A stretch of 57,904 bases of DNA, from NCBI GenBank assembly GCA_905233825.1, contig CAJOFE010000016.1:1-57904 (forward strand), in the 5' to 3' direction. Under the pieces are notes generated by a model that did no database searches, had not been told where the DNA came from, and saw only the letters and a list, made by a program, of their open reading frames with translations. The position numbers were made by a program, and so were the translations under genes. Origin of the DNA: an uncultured Prevotella sp. GTDB taxonomy: Bacteria > Bacteroidota > Bacteroidia > Bacteroidales > Bacteroidaceae. Positions 8,757 to 16,278 of this stretch are shown here, piece after piece (within the stretch, counting starts at the first letter, position 1; each line of letters opens with the position of its first letter).

Positions 8757-8787
8757 CTATAATGAAAAAGGGGAGGTAATGGCATGA
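8641..8787 (+). CDS. Possible 48-residue single-span membrane protein
   Basis: ATG 8641 opens a 48-residue frame with a hydrophobic stretch of about 25 residues (roughly 6-32, rich in A, L, V, F and C), followed by R and a charged tail NDYNEKGE. This is the pattern of a one-span membrane peptide. No SD site and no well-spaced promoter was found: a TATCTTTG at 8604-8611 lacks a TTTG at the right distance. The role is unknown. Confidence 0.35.
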   Translation: MKDGLAALVWYMILAVCTFCAYAFVLIALATIVRLAVNDYNEKGEVMA

Positions 8788-8877
8788 CCACATGGTGGAC
8801 TTTGATAACTCATTGGGGACGTAAATCATGTCATTGCTGAATGCCCTTTAGTTATCGGCATTTTAATATTATTAACG

Positions 8878-8920
8878 AAAGAAGGTGGGCTGAGCATTTT
8901 GTCGGCTCACTTCTTTTTTG
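8878..8920 (+). terminator. Imperfect hairpin followed by a T run
   Basis: AAGAAGGTG and CACTTCTT can pair with one bulge, with an inner GAGC/GCTC stem, followed by six or more T. This is a plausible end for transcripts from the hsd operon. The T run and loop also carry the -33 box of the next promoter. Confidence 0.4.
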
Positions 8921-8928
8921 TACCTTTG
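8898..8928 (+). promoter_or_regulatory. Promoter P1 upstream of the coiled-coil gene
   Basis: TTTG 8898-8901 and TACCTTTG 8921-8928 are separated by 19 bases, a full match to the Bacteroidota consensus. Confidence 0.65.
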
Positions 8929-8979
8929 CCAGTTGACTGGCGAGGTTACTCTGTCTCGGCAAAAAAAGAAACGAGTTTC

Positions 8980-9010
8980 TTTGTTTTGCTCTCGACTTTT
9001 CGTAACTTTG
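8980..9010 (+). promoter_or_regulatory. Promoter P2 upstream of the coiled-coil gene
   Basis: TTTG 8980-8983 and TAACTTTG 9003-9010 are separated by 19 bases. Together with P1, 82 bases upstream, it forms a tandem promoter pair for the gene at 9074. Confidence 0.65.
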
Positions 9011-9059
9011 CCTGCTAATGGACCTTGTCCTTTTCTCATACGGAATCAACACAAAATAT

Positions 9060-9065
9060 AGGAGG
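9060..9065 (+). promoter_or_regulatory. Strong AGGAGG ribosome binding site
   Basis: A full AGGAGG lies 8 bases before the ATG at 9074 and fixes that start. Such a strong site is unusual in Bacteroidota and unlike the other genes in this window. Confidence 0.7.
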
Positions 9066-9073
9066 AACAACTG

Positions 9074-9688
9074 ATGACAAACGACATCGACGAATTCAAA
9101 ATGATTCTCGGCATGGCCAAAAACGAAGGCAGGATGGAGGCAGAAAACACGATGCTGAAGGAACTGAACAAGCAACAGGAGGAAGAGATTGCACGACTGA
9201 GGAAGCAGCTGAACACGAAGGAGAGACAGCTGACGGAGAAAGATCGCATCATCGCTGTGCAGACGGAGCGCATCAAGGAACTGGAGACCATGGTGAACAG
9301 TCAGCCGGCACAGGGTGAGGGCTCGACGATTGGCGCTGGGGCAGAGCCTGTGGTGGTGGTCAACCAGTACTACCTGTTAGACAGGCCCAAGACGGAGAGC
9401 TACGTGTGCACGCTGGACAACGACCATCGCATGTTTGCTGGCCATCTGCTACTACATACCATGCCCGACAGCACCCCCAAGCGCATCTTCGACCAGGTAA
9501 ACAAGATGACACAGCTGGAGGCCAACGCCAACGGGCGACTGGCAGATGCCATGGAACGGGTGGCAGAGAGGCCGACATACGGCGAATACTATGAGACTGG
9601 CGCTACGCACGACGACAAGCGCCGCCAGGTGATGATTGAACCCACGGATCTGTCGAACACACAACTAACACTGCCCAACCATGAGTGA
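9074..9688 (+). CDS. Uncharacterised coiled-coil protein
   Basis: The protein has 204 residues. Residues about 20-75 are a strong coiled coil rich in E, K, R, Q and L, with heptad-like spacing. A short linker rich in G and A is followed by a globular-looking part (about 90-204) with no motif I recognise. There is no signal peptide or membrane segment, so it should be cytoplasmic. It has tandem promoters, an unusually strong SD site and an 8-base overlap with the next gene, so the pair is probably translated together. The family is unknown. Its position between a restriction system and a VirE-type gene suggests accessory DNA. Confidence 0.75.
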   Translation: MTNDIDEFKMILGMAKNEGRMEAENTMLKELNKQQEEEIARLRKQLNTKERQLTEKDRIIAVQTERIKELETMVNSQPAQGEGSTIGAGAEPVVVVNQYYLLDRPKTESYVCTLDNDHRMFAGHLLLHTMPDSTPKRIFDQVNKMTQLEANANGRLADAMERVAERPTYGEYYETGATHDDKRRQVMIEPTDLSNTQLTLPNHE

Positions 9689-10325
9689 ACACTATCATTA
9701 TGCAGAAGGAGCCATTCACCACGACCACAAACAGGTGCTGCACATTGACCAGGTGAATGGTGGCGACGTGGGAAAGCTATTGGGTGCCTTCTTCAAACAG
9801 GATGCTGAGGAGGCAGAGGTGGTGGAGGAGGTGCCCACTGCCAGCAAGACTGCCAGCAAAGCCGGCCGACCCAGGAAAGCAGGGAAGAAGATCATGAAGT
9901 CGTTCATCTACCAGGCATGGACTGAGGAAGAGACGAACATGCGCCTGCAGAGCCTCTTCTTTGGGCTGCTGCAACTGAAATGGATTGCCGAAGATACGAA
10001 GCAGAAGAGTTTTCTCAGCATCTTCTCTGGCGAGGAGACCACATGCCGGGTGGTGTGGACGGGCGAGATCAACACGCTGGCAGAACTGTTCAAGGAACTG
10101 GTCAGCAGGAAGCAGTATGTGAAGCTGCCAGAGGGTGAGAGCATCTGGGTGATGGTGAATGCCCGCTTCTGGGACAAGGAGGGGAACCATGAGTTCGGCA
10201 ACGACCGTCTGCGCTCTACCAGCACACCCACAGGAAGTAAGGAAACGATAGACCTGCTGGTGAAAATCATGAATCCTGACCTGCCACTGGAATCGCTAAG
10301 AGAGATGATGCAGAGTCAGCGTTAA
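9681..10325 (+). CDS. Uncharacterised protein with AT-hook-like basic segment
   Basis: The protein has 214 residues. An acidic stretch rich in E and V (about 40-55) is followed by a basic segment KAGRPRKAGKK (about 60-70), which resembles an AT-hook and could bind DNA. The rest (about 75-214) looks globular, with no motif I recognise. It begins inside the end of the coiled-coil gene and ends before a strong terminator, so the two form a short operon. The His-rich N-terminus (HYHYAEGAIHHDHKQ) is notable. I cannot assign a function. Confidence 0.75.
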   Translation: MSEHYHYAEGAIHHDHKQVLHIDQVNGGDVGKLLGAFFKQDAEEAEVVEEVPTASKTASKAGRPRKAGKKIMKSFIYQAWTEEETNMRLQSLFFGLLQLKWIAEDTKQKSFLSIFSGEETTCRVVWTGEINTLAELFKELVSRKQYVKLPEGESIWVMVNARFWDKEGNHEFGNDRLRSTSTPTGSKETIDLLVKIMNPDLPLESLREMMQSQR

Positions 10326-10476
10326 TTCAGCGCAGTCAGCGTTGCAGGAAAAAGCAATAATTTATTTCTGAAATATTTCACTATCCGCAAACGGCTTTAA
10401 ACAGGCTGTTTGCGTTTTTTTCATACCCTGGCGCAAGGGGTCAAAGTCAGCGTTAATTCAATTTTCGCTGACTCTG
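10311..10476. repeat. 11-bp inverted repeat bracketing the terminator, plus a 16-bp direct repeat
   Basis: CAGAGTCAGCG at 10311-10321 has its exact reverse complement at 10466-10476. A 16-base direct repeat that starts AGTCAGCGTTAATTCA occurs at 10314-10329 (covering the stop codon of the preceding gene) and again at 10445-10460. A third GTCAGCG lies near 10335. The copy at 10445-10473 can fold into its own hairpin. The 10326-10551 gap otherwise holds only the terminator. Confidence 0.8.
10386..10421 (+). terminator. Rho-independent terminator
   Basis: CGCAAACGGC (10386-10395) pairs with GCTGTTTGCG (10405-10414) with one G-T pair and an 8-9 base loop, followed by seven T. It ends the two-gene operon. 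Confidence 0.8.
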
Positions 10477-10551
10477 AAAACAGTGTTATTATAGAAGCCC
10501 CCTGAAAATCGGGAACGGGTGAGAATAGTAACATTCTAAAGCAGAACGAAT

Positions 10552-10800
10552 ATGACTCAGAAAGTGAAAAGGACAAGGATTGTGAGCGTCGAGAACGACT
10601 ATCACATCAAGGTGAAGAAATGGTGCCCATCATGCCAGTTCAAAGAAATACTGAACGACGGCACCCGTATCTGTACGAAGACACAGCTCGCTGTGGAGCA
10701 GAGGGACAAGTGCAAGCTCTGGCAGATGAGCGAAGGGTTGCAGCATGCAGGGCGTAGCGGAGGAGTGGTGAAACTGCTAAGAGAGGTGGTGATACACTAA
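10552..10800 (+). CDS. Small cysteine-containing conserved hypothetical protein
   Basis: The product has 82 residues. Four cysteines are arranged C-P-S-C then C-T-K and C-K-L (roughly residues 25, 28, 41 and 54), suggesting one zinc site. There is no signal peptide. Short proteins of this type occur beside VirE/DUF3987 genes in Bacteroidota genomes, as far as I recall, but I know of no assigned role. No consensus promoter was found between the terminator at 10386-10421 and this ATG. The next gene follows after about 65 bases. Confidence 0.7.
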   Translation: MTQKVKRTRIVSVENDYHIKVKKWCPSCQFKEILNDGTRICTKTQLAVEQRDKCKLWQMSEGLQHAGRSGGVVKLLREVVIH

Positions 10801-10866
10801 ACAACATAATAACCGAGTCGAAGCGAGTGGAGGAAGTCACGCGTGTGAAAATGGCCAAATTCCGAC

Positions 10867-11229
10867 ATGACCTTCACTCACAAATTCGACAAGATTATGA
10901 AAAAGTACATTTTTGTTTTGAACGCCATCAACGTGATGGACAAGCTGCTGAGCAGCAAGCGAGTGGAAGGTGTCCTGTATATGGATGAGGACACGGGTCG
11001 TCTTACTTTCAAGGCCTACAACCGTATGAGGCCGAAGGGCCAGAGGGACAGGCTCATCAAGAAGCTGCCTTGGGGATGGGTGAAGGAGTCGATGGAGCGC
11101 GTGAAGGTGCACGCCAGCTTCCCGAAGGACTATGGAACGGCCACCGTCATGGGGCTGCTGGAGGAGCATACACGGGATGCGAAGAATGCCCTCATCGACC
11201 ATGAACTGGACTTGATTGAGTTCTGCTAA
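10867..11229 (+). CDS. Conserved hypothetical protein, 120 residues
   Basis: The frame has ATG codons at 10867 and 10897; the second gives a more natural start, MKKYIFVLNAINVMDKLL. The protein is short, basic in the middle (NRMRPKGQRDRLIKKLPWGW) and lacks a signal peptide or membrane span. I recognise no domain. It lies between the small Cys-rich gene and the VirE-type gene and probably belongs to the same accessory cluster. Confidence 0.65.
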   Translation: MTFTHKFDKIMKKYIFVLNAINVMDKLLSSKRVEGVLYMDEDTGRLTFKAYNRMRPKGQRDRLIKKLPWGWVKESMERVKVHASFPKDYGTATVMGLLEEHTRDAKNALIDHELDLIEFC

Positions 11230-11239
11230 AAGAGTTAAG

Positions 11240-11464
11240 AGTTAAGAATTAAGAATTTAGAATTTAGAGGTGTCGGCTTCGCCGAGTAAGAATTATGAAG
11301 TAGGAAGTACTTCTTACATCTACCATCTTCCTTGCCCACAGGGCAATACCTCTAAATTCTAAAATCTAAATTCTTACTTGCCACAGGCAACACCTCTAAA
11401 TTCTAAAATCTAAATTCTTACTTGCCCACAGGGCAATACCTCTAAATTCAAAAATCTAAAATCA
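11240..11464. repeat. Hairpin-bearing repeat: three direct copies and one inverted copy
   Basis: Three direct copies lie at 11331-11376, 11377-11420 and 11421-11464 (46, 44 and 44 bases). Each has a small hairpin (GCCC-aca-GGGC or GCC-aca-GGC) followed by CCTCTAAATT and an AT-rich tail. An inverted copy lies at about 11240-11286 with a different hairpin, TCGGC-ttc-GCCGA. The stems change in sequence but keep pairing. The last copy ends six bases before the VirE-type start codon. The 11230-11469 interval contains no gene. Confidence 0.85.
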
Positions 11465-11469
11465 CAAAG

Positions 11470-14079
11470 ATGTTTTGTTATCAGAAGAACTTTTCGAATC
11501 CTACGTTGCCCGTTGACGAAGCGCAGTTCTTTGCGCTCGTCAGGGCGACGCAGTGGAACGAGAACATTGACAAGTATCGTGCTACGGGCGATGCCTCGCT
11601 GAAGCGCAAGCTGCCTGCCTTCATCTTCCAGGCCACGTTCGACGAGACCACGTCGAAAAGCGGCAAGGTGGGGCGCTGGCGCAAGCAGGCTGCCACCAGG
11701 CTGACGGGACTGGTGGTGATGGATATCGACCATCTGGGACCCACCCCCGACCCCTCCCGTGCAGGAGGGGAGAGCAATATGATGCTGGAGCCTCGTGAGC
11801 TATTCCAGAAATGGCGCGAGGAGCACCCTGAACTGTTCGCCGACACTAAGCACCCCCTCTCTTGGGAGGGGGATGGGGGGAGGTTGCTGCTGGTTTACAT
11901 TACCCCAAGCGGCAAGGGGCTGAAGGTGGTCTTCAAGGCTCGGACGGAATGGGGCAACCTCATCGACAACCAGCACGCGATGGCGAAGGTGCTGGGCGTG
12001 GAGGTGGACGAGAGCTGCAAGGATGCCTCGCGCATGAGCTTCATCTGCAAGGAGAGCGACATCCTGTATCTGGACAAGGAGCTCTTTACGTATGAGGACA
12101 GGGAGTTTGGCGAGAAATATGACGGGGAGTATCGTGATGGGAAAAGCAAGGGAAGCCTCTCCCCTTACCCCTCTCCAGAGGGAGAGGGGGACTATAAGAG
12201 GGAGGGGAAGGGTTACTCTCAAGGTCCTCAAGTATCTACACCCCTCCCTCACAGGGAGGGGGATAGGGGGAGGCTTTTTAAAGGCGTGCCCTATTCTGAG
12301 ATCATCAGCGAGTGGTGGAAGCGCAACGGGGGCGAGCCGCAGGAGGGTGAAAGAAACGTGAAGCTGTATCAGCTGGCCGTGAACCTGCGTGCCATCTGCG
12401 ACAACGACAGGGCGCTGCTGATGGAGGTGATGCCTCGCCTGGGACTGGACGAGCAGGAGATGCGCAGCATCGTGGAGAGTGCCTGCAAGGAACCGCCCAA
12501 GGGCATCTCGAAGATGATTCGGGAGATTATGGGTTCTTTCGCTACCACCCCTAACAGAAGATTGCCCCATGAAGACGCAATCGCCTCCCCAGAGGAGGGG
12601 AATAGAACTCCCCTCCCCTCGAGGGGAGGGGCAGGGGTGGGGTTACCAAGTGTGGGCTCACCAAGGTTGGGGTCTCCAGAGGCGGAGTCCGTACCTTTGG
12701 AGGACTGGGGCGCACAGATTGAGGCCCTCTCAGAGCATTTCCCCCTGCTGAAGGACATCACGAAGGGCCTGAAGAAGAGCCAGTACCCTGCCGCGTTGTT
12801 CGTGGGTGGAGGCCTGCTGATGACCCTGATGACCCGCTGCACCTATCGCTTCTACCATCGCCCTGAGGAGCTTCGACGGCTGAACAACTCGACCCTGATC
12901 ATCGGCGACCCTGCCAGTGGAAAGTCGTTTGCCACCAGGCTCTTCAAGCTGCTGTCAGCACCCATCGTCGCTGCCGACAAGGTGGGCAAGGATGCCATCA
13001 ACGCCTATCGCGAGCAGATGCGCACAAAGGGCGCCAACAAGGAGAAGCCCAGGAAGCCGAAGGTCATCGTGCGCATACACCCTGCACGCACCTCCAACGC
13101 ACAGTTCATACAGGACATGGTGAACTCGGTGGAGAGCGTGGACGGCGAGGAGATGCAGCTGCACATGCTCACCTTCGACACGGAGCTGGACAACACCGTG
13201 ACCGTGCAGAAGGGAGGCTCGTGGATAGACAAGCAGAGCCTGGAACTGAAGGCCTTCCACAACGAGGAGGACGGACAGGCATACTCGAACAACGACTCGA
13301 TACTGCAGGACTTCTACGTGACCTGGAACTTCATCTATACAGGCACGCCCATCGCCCTGAAGAAGAAGGTGAACGAGCAGAACTTCGGCAGCGGACTGGC
13401 CACGCGCCTGACCTGCATACCCCTGCCTGCCACCAACTTCGAGATGATGGAACGCGAGCACTACATCGACTACGACAGCGACAGCCGCCTGAAGGAGTGG
13501 GCCTTCAAGCTCGACAGGATGAAGGGCGAGCTGAGCGTGCAGAAGATCGTGGACGAGCTCTACGACTGGACGGCACGGCGCATGGCTGATGCCAAGGAGA
13601 ACGACTCCAGGGCCGACGAGATGCTGCTCAAGCGCTGCGCCTACCACGGGCTGAACTTCGCCGCTCCCTTCATCGTCATGCGCCACTGGGCAGACATCCA
13701 TCAGGACGGCGACTACTGGTGCGGCACCTTCGAGACGGACGACGTGGACTGGAAGCTCGCCGAGCTGATAGTCAACATACAGTACGCCTGCCAGCGCCAC
13801 TACTTCGGAGCCCTGGCCGAGAACTACTTCGACAACAAGCTGAAGGAAGCCTCAGTCAACGTGCAGCGTCGCCAGAAGACCATCGAGGCCTTCTCACGCC
13901 TGCCACAAGAGTTTACCAACGAGGACGTGATGCGCTGCTTCAACCTGGGCAGCGAAGGGGCTGCACGCATGAAAATCAAACGTCTGCTGAAAGACCATCT
14001 GATAACGAAGATAAGTGACAGTAGGCAAACGGGAAACCAGATGACTATTTATAGCAAAACGGGCATTGCGATGCTGTAA
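11470..14079 (+). CDS. VirE N-terminal / DUF3987 protein, primase-helicase-like, with in-frame palindromic insertions
   Basis: The protein has 869 residues. The N-terminal part (about 1-90 plus 140-220) resembles the BT4734/VirE-N domain, a primase-like module, with VVMDIDHL as a likely acidic metal motif. After an insert-rich linker, the DUF3987-like ATPase part begins near residue 410 and carries a Walker A motif G479-D-P-A-S-G-K-S486. The N-terminal half is interrupted by repeated low-complexity peptides rich in P, S, G, E and R, at about 91-102, 128-139, 230-271 and 372-396. They are encoded by GC-rich palindromes and all keep the frame. The ATPase half has none. The gene ends in two AGTACCAT units. 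Proteins of this kind are common on Bacteroidota mobile elements; the exact role is unproven. Confidence 0.85.
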   Translation: MFCYQKNFSNPTLPVDEAQFFALVRATQWNENIDKYRATGDASLKRKLPAFIFQATFDETTSKSGKVGRWRKQAATRLTGLVVMDIDHLGPTPDPSRAGGESNMMLEPRELFQKWREEHPELFADTKHPLSWEGDGGRLLLVYITPSGKGLKVVFKARTEWGNLIDNQHAMAKVLGVEVDESCKDASRMSFICKESDILYLDKELFTYEDREFGEKYDGEYRDGKSKGSLSPYPSPEGEGDYKREGKGYSQGPQVSTPLPHREGDRGRLFKGVPYSEIISEWWKRNGGEPQEGERNVKLYQLAVNLRAICDNDRALLMEVMPRLGLDEQEMRSIVESACKEPPKGISKMIREIMGSFATTPNRRLPHEDAIASPEEGNRTPLPSRGGAGVGLPSVGSPRLGSPEAESVPLEDWGAQIEALSEHFPLLKDITKGLKKSQYPAALFVGGGLLMTLMTRCTYRFYHRPEELRRLNNSTLIIGDPASGKSFATRLFKLLSAPIVAADKVGKDAINAYREQMRTKGANKEKPRKPKVIVRIHPARTSNAQFIQDMVNSVESVDGEEMQLHMLTFDTELDNTVTVQKGGSWIDKQSLELKAFHNEEDGQAYSNNDSILQDFYVTWNFIYTGTPIALKKKVNEQNFGSGLATRLTCIPLPATNFEMMEREHYIDYDSDSRLKEWAFKLDRMKGELSVQKIVDELYDWTARRMADAKENDSRADEMLLKRCAYHGLNFAAPFIVMRHWADIHQDGDYWCGTFETDDVDWKLAELIVNIQYACQRHYFGALAENYFDNKLKEASVNVQRRQKTIEAFSRLPQEFTNEDVMRCFNLGSEGAARMKIKRLLKDHLITKISDSRQTGNQMTIYSKTGIAML
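11740..11775. repeat. GC-rich palindromic element inside the VirE-type gene, copy 1
   Basis: CCCCTCCC and GGAGGGG form a hairpin (11751-11770) in frame, encoding about a dozen residues that include DPSRAGGES. Confidence 0.75.
11852..11886. repeat. GC-rich palindromic element inside the VirE-type gene, copy 2
   Basis: CCCCCTCTC pairs with GGGAGGGGG around a two-base loop, then a G-rich tail. It encodes PLSWEGDGGRL in frame. Confidence 0.75.
12158..12282. repeat. GC-rich palindromic elements inside the VirE-type gene, copies 3 and 4
   Basis: Two hairpins stand close together: CCCCTCTCC/GGGAGAGGGG at 12168-12189 and CCCCTCCCTC/GGGAGGGGG at 12241-12262. They encode SPYPSPEGEGD and PLPHREGDRGRL, both in frame. 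Confidence 0.8.
12583..12655. repeat. GC-rich palindromic elements inside the VirE-type gene, copies 5 and 6
   Basis: CTCCCC/GGAGGGG (12584-12600) and CCCCTCCCCTC/GAGGGGAGGGG (about 12609-12632) are followed by a G-rich tail. They encode SPEEGN and PLPSRGGAGVGLP, just before the ATPase domain. Confidence 0.8.
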
Positions 14080-14095
14080 AGTACCATAGTACCAT
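14080..14095. repeat. Two AGTACCAT units at the VirE / VanZ junction
   Basis: AGTACCAT is repeated twice immediately after the VirE-type stop codon. Its last base is the first base of the reversed VanZ stop codon. The same unit makes the arms of the inverted repeat at 461-683, so this motif occurs near both ends of the accessory region. Confidence 0.85.
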
Positions 14096-14487
14096 TACTT
14101 CTTCCTACGCCACCGATACATGCACCACCCGATGAGGGTGCCCAAGCAGACACCGGTTGTGTTGGCGACAAAATCGAGCCACTCGCCAGTACGGGTGGTG
14201 GTGGCGTAGGCCTGAAGCAGCTCTATCACGCCACTCATCAGGATAAGGCCGAGGAAGGCAAAGAGGAAGAGCTTCCAGAATACCAGGCGGCTGTGGTGGC
14301 GCAGGTACTCCCACCAGATGACTGACGTGGTGCCACCATACATGGCGAGGTGTGTCCACTTGTCGATGAAGGGCACGTTGTCCATGGGCGTCTCGGGCAT
14401 GTTGACAAAGAGACAGAGATACCAGATGAGCGCCAGACACAGGAGTGACAGCGGATAACAACGGAGCAGATGGCGGAAATCCTTCAA
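14095..14487 (-). CDS. VanZ-like membrane protein
   Basis: The product has 130 residues with four hydrophobic segments (about 10-28, 50-66, 72-92 and 105-122). It contains the family pattern of a charged stretch followed by DKWTHLAMYGG, then GVIELLQ and W-LDFVANTTGV, as in VanZ/phosphotransbutyrylase-like membrane proteins. It should sit in the inner membrane. The biochemical role of stand-alone VanZ-like proteins is poorly defined; VanZ itself confers low-level teicoplanin resistance. Its 3' end touches the AGTACCAT repeat. It begins 36 bases after the CapA-like gene ends and probably belongs to the same transcript. Confidence 0.85.
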   Translation of the reverse strand: MKDFRHLLRCYPLSLLCLALIWYLCLFVNMPETPMDNVPFIDKWTHLAMYGGTTSVIWWEYLRHHSRLVFWKLFLFAFLGLILMSGVIELLQAYATTTRTGEWLDFVANTTGVCLGTLIGWCMYRWRRKK

Positions 14488-14522
14488 GAGATAAGAGGTG
14501 AGTGGTGAAAAAGTAAGTTGTC

Positions 14523-15560
14523 CTATTTCAACAGGATGCGGCCCTGGTCATCGATCTTGGCCTGACTCTGGGGCACGTCGGACTCGGTGAGCTGCTTCAT
14601 CTCGCGAATGACGGCTCCTGTCTTATCGGTACGAGGGCCTATGCCACGCGTCTGGATGAAGGGATAGACCTGCCCTTTGAGGAACTGGCCTGTCTTGGGG
14701 TCAATCTTTATCTCGACAAGGGGTGCATAGCCGGAGATACCTGTCAGGCTGACATTGTAGGGCGTGCAGAAGTTGCCCAAGCTGTAGGCAATGAAACGGC
14801 CTTTATAGACCTCAGCACAGCGCAACACGTGGGGGCCGTGGCCATAGACGACGTCAGCACCGTGGTCGATGCAGAAATGGGCCAACTGGCGCAAGGAGCC
14901 ACGATTCTCGCCGAGAAAAGTCTCGCTGCCCTGTGGCAGATGGCTCTGCGTGCGCCCTTCAGCTCCTCCGTGGAAGGAAACGATGACGAGGTCGCAACGG
15001 CCTACGAGGTCATCGACGATGCGGCCCACGACATTGAGGTCGGTATGCTTCAGCGTGTAGCTGTTGTGTCCGAAGGCGCAAAGGCCTATCTTCTTGCCAC
15101 CACGCTCGATGACGGCACTCTCCACACGGCCTTCGATGCCACTGTACAGGATGCCCTGCTCCTGCAGACATTTCTCCGTGCTCTCGATGCCCGTCTGTCC
15201 GAAGTCGTTGGCGTGGTTGTTGGCCATGCTCATATAGTCGAAGCCCACCTCCTTCAAACGTGGAGCGAAGCTGGTGGGTGTACGGAAGCTATAGCTGTTG
15301 GGGCCTGAGCCCTTGGTGCTCTGACCACCGTCGCAGAGTGTGCCTTCGAGATTGCCCAGGGTGAGGTCGGCACGTTTCAGGATGGCAGCGGCATCCTTGA
15401 ACAAGTCCTTGCCTTCGTTCTCAGGCAGCATCATGCTGGGATAGGTGGTGCCCATCATCACGTCGCCCACCATAGCGATGGTGAGGGTGTCGGACTGCGC
15501 AGCTACGCTGCTAAATGAGAAATGGGAGATGAGGAATGATAAAGCCAGCAACTTCTTCAT
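14523..15560 (-). CDS. CapA-family (poly-gamma-glutamate capsule-like) metallophosphoesterase-fold protein
   Basis: The product has 345 residues with an N-terminal signal peptide ending near VAAQ (about residue 21). The calcineurin-like fold motifs are visible: MVGDVMMG, LGNLEGTL, MANNHANDFG, VSFHGGAE and YGHGPHVL. These supply Asp, Asn and His metal ligands. CapA/PgsA proteins act in export or synthesis of poly-gamma-glutamate, but Bacteroidota members often stand alone and their substrate is unknown. No pgsB/C genes are here. It starts inside the stop region of the NlpC/P60 gene (ATGA overlap), so both exported proteins are translated together. Confidence 0.9.
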   Translation of the reverse strand: MKKLLALSFLISHFSFSSVAAQSDTLTIAMVGDVMMGTTYPSMMLPENEGKDLFKDAAAILKRADLTLGNLEGTLCDGGQSTKGSGPNSYSFRTPTSFAPRLKEVGFDYMSMANNHANDFGQTGIESTEKCLQEQGILYSGIEGRVESAVIERGGKKIGLCAFGHNSYTLKHTDLNVVGRIVDDLVGRCDLVIVSFHGGAEGRTQSHLPQGSETFLGENRGSLRQLAHFCIDHGADVVYGHGPHVLRCAEVYKGRFIAYSLGNFCTPYNVSLTGISGYAPLVEIKIDPKTGQFLKGQVYPFIQTRGIGPRTDKTGAVIREMKQLTESDVPQSQAKIDDQGRILLK

Positions 15561-16138
15561 TTCACCCTCCTTACGCCAACGTAGCGCTTCTGGTAATAGC
15601 CTTCAGTGGATTTGCTGATCTTCACGCCCTGCTTGGTCGAGGCATGGATGAAGGTGAAGGTATCGGTGATGGGGTCGAAGTCGAGCACGATGCCCACGTG
15701 GCCTACATTGCGGCCTGAACGGGGCGAGGTGAAGAACACCAGGTCGCCAGCCTGCATCTCGCTGCGCTTGATGGGCTGGTTGATGGCATACTGTTCGCGC
15801 GAAGAAGCGCCTATCCACACGTTGTTCTGGTGTTTATAGACATAGCTGGTAAAGCCCGAGCAGTCGAAAGAATTGGGACCTTTCGAGCCATAGACATAAC
15901 GGGTTCCTATATGGGAAATGGCCTCTTTGACGATGTTCTCAGTCATCAGTTCGTCGTACTCCAATGACTCGCCGCCATTGCGATAGAGGAAGTCGAAATT
16001 ACCAATCTCCTCCTCGTCAGGGTCGCCATAGGACAACAGCTCATTGACAATCTCATCGTTCGACTGATTACTCTGGCCATAGGCACTGCCTACGGCAAGA
16101 AACATCACGGTAAAGGCGCAAAAAAATATCTTTCTCAT
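15557..16138 (-). CDS. NlpC/P60 (C40) cell-wall peptidase
   Basis: The protein has 193 residues. A signal peptide (about 1-21, ending AYGQ) is followed by a linker and an NlpC/P60 domain (about 65-193). The catalytic Cys lies in NSFDCSGF and the His in NVGHVGIVL, with a downstream His in FIHAST. Such enzymes cleave D-gamma-glutamyl to diaminopimelate bonds in peptidoglycan stem peptides. It is the first gene of an operon with capA and probably the VanZ-like gene. A TACCTTTG box lies upstream at 16198-16205 (minus), without a clear -33 TTTG. Confidence 0.92.
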   Translation of the reverse strand: MRKIFFCAFTVMFLAVGSAYGQSNQSNDEIVNELLSYGDPDEEEIGNFDFLYRNGGESLEYDELMTENIVKEAISHIGTRYVYGSKGPNSFDCSGFTSYVYKHQNNVWIGASSREQYAINQPIKRSEMQAGDLVFFTSPRSGRNVGHVGIVLDFDPITDTFTFIHASTKQGVKISKSTEGYYQKRYVGVRRVK

Positions 16139-16197
16139 AACTCACATTAGGTATGTTGTAGGGGCGGTTTTTCGCCACACTGGATTAAAAACGTCTG

Positions 16198-16205
16198 CAA
16201 AGGTA
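16198..16205 (-). promoter_or_regulatory. -7 box upstream of the NlpC/P60 gene
   Basis: CAAAGGTA on the plus strand reads TACCTTTG on the minus strand, about 60 bases before the start codon. No TTTG occurs at the usual distance; a purine-rich low-complexity repeat occupies that place (16212-16245). Confidence 0.4.
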
Positions 16206-16278
16206 CAAAATAGTTAGGAGTTATGAGGTAGGAGTTAAGAGTTTTTCTTCTACCTTAATCATTCTTAACGCTCACCAC

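Noticed and set aside
11331..11464. CRISPR-like repeats upstream of the VirE-type gene
   Set aside because: Units are contiguous with no unique spacers, and no cas genes are present in the window.
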